Below are positions 60,151 to 64,000 of a stretch of DNA of 64,000 nucleotides, piece by piece. The notes beneath the pieces are model-generated. The model did not search any database, was not told the DNA's origin, and worked only from the letters and a program-made list of their open reading frames with translations. The stretch is taken from NCBI GenBank assembly GCA_030323885.1, contig CM059198.1:75477045-75541044 (forward strand). Reading direction: 5' to 3'. How positions within the stretch are numbered: position 1 is the first letter of the stretch; each line of letters starts with the position of its first letter. A program made the position numbers and the translations under genes. Source of the DNA: Branchipolynoe longqiensis (taxonomy: Eukaryota > Annelida > Polychaeta > Phyllodocida > Polynoidae).

Positions 60151-61090
60151 CATCATCATCATGCTGTCGGTCGCGATGCGACAAAGACTGCTTTCATTAC
60201 TTGACTGCCGCTCTCCATTTAGCTCTCTGCTGTGAGAGTTGCGTCCATGAGTCGGTCTTAATGTCTCTCAGCTTCAGGTTTCTCTTGATGGTATCCCTGA
60301 ACCGGAGACGGGGGCGCCCTCTCTTTCTGTAGCCAGAAGACAGTTGAGAATAAAGGATCTGCTTTGGTAGCCTGTCTGATGACATCCTCATGAGGTGTCC
60401 AGTCCACCGGAGATTCTTTTTGATCAGAAGATCTTCCATAGAGGGCAGCCCCATCCGTTCGAGTATTTCCTTATTCGTCACTTTGTCCTTCCAGGTTAGC
60501 CTCATGATTGAACGCAGATGTCGCATCATGAAGGCATGCAGCTTTTTCACCTGCCGTCTGTACACTGTCCAGGCCTCGGCTCCGTATAGCAGGGTGGATA
60601 GCACGATTGCGCGGTAGATCTTACCTTTGACCCGAATGGACACATGGTGGTTGTTCCAGAGTCTCTGGCGTAGTCGGCCGAAAGATGCGCTAGCCTTGGC
60701 CATCCTCCTCTGTATCTCAGCATCAATGCGTCCTTCACTTGATACATTTCATGAAAGCTGCCTGCAAAAGTGTTGAAGTGCTGCTGGCTTTTGCAAGTTA
60801 CCAGCGGCACTCTCTCGGGGAGCAAATAGAGGTTTCACACCGGCAAGAACATGTCAAGACAGGCGCAAAACTATTTGTCCCTGCAGTGGCTGGTCGGGAG
60901 ATGTTGGGAGTTCCATACATCAACCACCCTTAATGCTGCCACAGTGACATGGTTTTCTTTGTATGGTTTGCTCCCTTAGCCTTCGGTTCTGTCAAGGACC
61001 TGTACCACAAGGCAGTGGTTTACAACTCTGCAAGGCAGGGGTGTCAAACTCCCTGAGGTATTGCTATACCTGCAATACCTGCATACTAGT
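60151..61090 (-). mobile_element. Chimeric LINE-derived element, copy 2, 8-bp TSD
   Basis: Flanked by CAGGATGT (60143-60150 and 61091-61098), inserted in a SINE-B. Minus strand: a 350-bp 5' module (61090-60740) unrelated to the LINE ORF, then a 3' module coding for EGRIDAEIQRRMAKASASF and the rest of a LINE RT C-terminus, ending in (ATG)n. The same 5' module and 3' module are in copy 1, so this fused form was itself mobilised. Confidence 0.88.
60197..60740 (-). pseudogene. LINE reverse-transcriptase C-terminal fragment in the chimeric element
   Basis: Open frame of about 180 residues: MAKASASFGRLRQRLWNNHH, VLSTLLYGAEAWTVYRRQVK, GLPSMEDLLIKKNLRWTGHL and RKRGRPRLRFRD. This is the region after the RT domain of a non-LTR element. 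The catalytic RT and endonuclease are absent, so the element depends on another LINE. Confidence 0.85.
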
Positions 61091-61125
61091 CAGGATGTAA
61101 AACTCCAACAACCAACCAACCGACT

Positions 61126-61796
61126 CTATATGCTCTTCAAGAGCCACCCATATCTACCGAGTATAGAGGTTGGTGGTTTGTTCAGTCTGCGCCGGGATGC
61201 CTGGAGATGTCCTTGAGGGAGGTGTTTTAAGAAAAAGATCTCTGGATCTCCAACCTTAGCAGAGCTGCCAACTATTACAATTTCAATGGAATCATTACGA
61301 TTTTGTGCCTTTCATTATGTCCATACTGTGAAACATTAAGGTAAAACCGGCTTTTTCCACACTTATATGTGTGTGTAATAATATGTATACATACATATGC
61401 ATATCTGAGTGACTAAATGCGTATATATGCATCTATGTTGTTATTGAGGGTATTTTTTACAAAAGAAGGGAAACATGACAACTAGAGCAGGCCTCACCCC
61501 CACACTTCTGCCATTTAGTGGCTAGGCTCCTAATCACGAGGCTCTCTAAGCAACAAATATGAAGTGGAAATGTGCTATGTAAGCAATATGTTGCAATTCA
61601 TCCAATGTGTCACAATTCACGTGAAAAAGATTGTTTTCCCGTTTTCAAAATGTTGGCACAGATCTATCTATGTCGTAGCATATGGGGTCAGGGGTGGGGC
61701 CACTAACAGGTTGACGAACAACTAAAATGACTGACTTGTCGTGGCCTGGCCAGCTTTTCCCAATATAGTGGATTCGGTTGTACTCTAGTTAGTTGA
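61126..61796. other. No recognisable feature
   Basis: Mixed sequence without shared repeats. Confidence 0.45.
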
Positions 61797-62212
61797 TTGT
61801 TGGAGTTTTACGTCCTGGCAACATCTAAGGTCATACCAGGGCGGGTACTCTATAGTAGAATGTAGGAGGGCGACCCTTTTGAAATAGAAGCAATACTCAC
61901 TAACTCACGTCTAAGGTCATATCAGGACCTGTACTGACTTGTGACAATGCACACTCATAGTGACTTTATAGTGATGCCCCACTGGGAGACCAGGCCACCA
62001 GCACCATGACTGGGTATCCCACTCAGTCACATTATCCTGACACTGAGTCAACCAGTCCATGCTAATATTTCTGAGCGTCTGGCTAGGAAGCGACAAGTAT
62101 CAATTTGTAATTCATTGGTTTGACTCGACCAGGGTTCGAACCCATGAACCCATGGGCTCGGATCCCCCGATCTCCCACGGACGCTCAACTCCTTTGGCCA
62201 TCCTATCTGGTC
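61797..62212 (-). mobile_element. SINE-B copy with a short insertion
   Basis: GGAGTTTTACGTCCTGGCAA on the left and the minus-strand head (AGGATGGCCAAAGGAGTTGA, GGTTCGAACCC) on the right. About 55 bp of foreign sequence interrupt it near 61855-61910. Confidence 0.82.
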
Positions 62213-62429
62213 CTTATGAATGGAAGTTAGCGGATGGCTATGGTGGGCATGGTGTTTCTGTCATTCAGCTTACATGATCTGCTAAACAACCTTATGAGAA
62301 AAGTATCGGACGGCTGTGTTCTGGACATAACCACATGAATTTGCAATCTAATATGCTAAATATAGTGGTCAAATACTTATCTATCTCATCCAGCTATTCT
62401 TGCGGTGAAGAATTGATGAAATCATGTAC

Positions 62430-63470
62430 ATTAAAGTTGCATGGTCCGATGGCGTCTGAATTTTTATTTTATTTTTTAGATAAATATATAAAATTGATCA
62501 TTATGACTATGAGGGTCAAGGCTACTGAGGCCACGTGATTTGCCTAATTGATTAATGGCTTCCTTGTGTGATGGGTTTCTCAAAGTAGGTTGAGGTAGTA
62601 AATTCACTGATTATTCTATATATGCCATGGCCCATATGTATGAGCCAATTTTTAACCGGACCAGGGTTAAAGGAGGGTGCTGGGTTATCTAACCGCAGAG
62701 TTCCAAATGTGTCATGGGGGATGTATGTGACCAAAACGCGCCCGAGTTAGCTAACGTTTCAGTTATTTATAGATTTGGGAAATCCCTCTGCGTTTGTAGC
62801 CATATATTAGGCTCAAATATATTAAATGCTATCATATTTAACAGAATTACATACGCAATAAGTGAAATTTGATCAATTTAACCCTAAATTCGAACCCTCC
62901 TTAAGGCTACCGCCGCATTGGCGGCGATATTAATAGTTATATTTTCGAATCGACGAACGTACGACCAGTCAACAAACCGCCGCTGCCACCAGTATGGAAA
63001 GGGACGTCGATGTGCCTCGGCGGCGATTTATTTACTTTACGTTCGTCGATTCGAAAATATAACTATTAATATCGCCGCCAATGCGGCGGTAGCCTTAAGG
63101 AGGGTTCGAATTTAGGGTTAAATTGATCAAATTTCACTTATTGCATATCTAATTCTGTTAAATATGGTCGCATTGAATAGATTTTGTCCAAGTCGGTGCC
63201 TAACCCCACCTTTAAACCTCCTTTCGCATGGGGTTAGTGCAGGCGACTTTAAACTCCCCGAGTTAGTTTAACTCGGACACATACATACACACTTTTGGCC
63301 GCTAACCCGGGAAATCCGCACGACCCAGGGTTACGACCGCTAACCCGGGCTCATACATATGGGCCATGGTGTCCCAAATCACTTGATAATGCACCAATAT
63401 ATATAATCAAATTAAGATACATGTTTTGGTTTTGAAAAATAAATATTTCATCGGACCATGCAACTTTAAT
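62430..63470. mobile_element. MITE-2 complete copy interrupted by MITE-6
   Basis: TTAAAGTTGCATGGTCCGAT on the left and ATCGGACCATGCAACTTTAA on the right. MITE-6 occupies 62626-63369. Confidence 0.85.
62626..63369. mobile_element. MITE-6 second copy, long palindrome
   Basis: CATGGCCCATATGTATGAGC on the left and GCTCATACATATGGGCCATG on the right. The central arms (62815-62960 and 63035-63180) are near-perfect inverted repeats, including TTACATACGCAATAAGTGAA, GGCTACCGCCGCATTGGCGG and TTCGAATCGACGAACGTACG. Non-coding. Confidence 0.9.
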
Positions 63471-63745
63471 AGACTTTAAAAGTCAAATTGAGAGTATCCA
63501 GTGGCTGCTATCTTGGATTTTGTTCATTCTCTCCCAAGTCATCACTATATGCCACTATGGAACCAGTGCCCACGCCACTTGTATATTCAAACCAAATCAG
63601 TCTTTTCTCAAATGTACACAGGGCCGGCCTTCATTCCTACTCTAGGTGGGATTGAGTATTTTACCTATACTACCTCGTGCGTGCTAGGACGCAAAACTCC
63701 AACAAACGAGCAAGCAAACCTTGTACATAGATCGGACCCATCAGG

Positions 63746-64000
63746 GATGAAAGATCTCCACGAATCCGCGGATTTCGGGATTTTTCAATCCCGCAGCACC
63801 ATCAGCGTATGTGGTGCTGAGACTGCAGCACTATCAGCGTACACTACTAATACATGCTTCAAACGGCGCAGCACTATCAGCGTATACCAATATATATGTA
63901 ACCCAACTTCCGGGAATTTTCCGCGATTCCCTGACAATGTTAAACCTATGGGAGAATATCAGCATTTCCGCTTTTTTTCCCAGAGACCACTTTCATCCCT
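63746..64000. mobile_element. MITE-8 copy at the window end
   Basis: CAGGGATGAAAGATCTCCAC on the left and AGAGACCACTTTCATCCCT at the right edge are inverted. The interior has CAGCACTATCAGCGTA repeated (63797, 63830, 63868). Confidence 0.75.

Noticed and set aside
60739..60933. Plus-strand ORF repeated at 35948-36211
   Set aside because: It is the 5' module of the chimeric LINE-derived element read antisense. Similarity between the two copies comes from the repeat, not from a conserved gene.

Overview
This window is animal nuclear DNA, AT-rich and packed with dispersed repeats. One short interspersed element (SINE) matches, from memory, the tRNA-derived SINE common in mollusc genomes (a conserved stretch around TTTAACGACGCCTCTAGAG). 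A mollusc, possibly a gastropod, is therefore my best guess for the source. That is recall, not a search.

I recognise one cellular gene. Seven exons on the minus strand, from 32878 down to 9900, encode a tyrosyl-DNA phosphodiesterase 2 (TDP2). Every intron has GT-AG ends, all phases agree, and the spliced CDS is 1053 bp (350 aa). It has an N-terminal UBA-like segment followed by a complete endonuclease/exonuclease/phosphatase domain with the WN, LQE, GDxN and SDH motifs. The introns are mostly transposons; intron 1 is 11.5 kb. At the donor of exon 5 a short tandem repeat supplies four consecutive GTCAGT donors spaced 21, 24 and 24 nt in an open frame. A 36-copy, 17-bp minisatellite starts 27 bp after the stop codon.

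Three decayed DIRS-type retrotransposons (tyrosine-recombinase retrotransposons) lie on the minus strand: 1-3625 (gag, RT and RNase H, running off the window), 23323-27527 (both inverted terminal repeats, broken gag, RT remnant, recombinase split by a SINE) and 28561-32697 (gag and a pol stub). The last two are in TDP2 intron 1. Each has at least two disabling changes.

The rest is small mobile elements: two tRNA-headed SINE families plus the mollusc-type SINE, 5'-truncated LINE pieces with target-site duplications (TSDs), a two-copy chimeric LINE-derived family, a TRIM-like LTR element (36832-37963), and at least a dozen inverted-repeat (MITE or foldback) families. Many are nested, which gives a relative order of insertion. 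From about 33.2 kb to 64 kb I find no convincing host exon. I see no operon, CRISPR array or defence cluster. The most useful novelty candidates are the tandem in-frame donors in TDP2, a non-autonomous family with 9-bp TSDs, the chimeric LINE-derived family, and the foldback elements.
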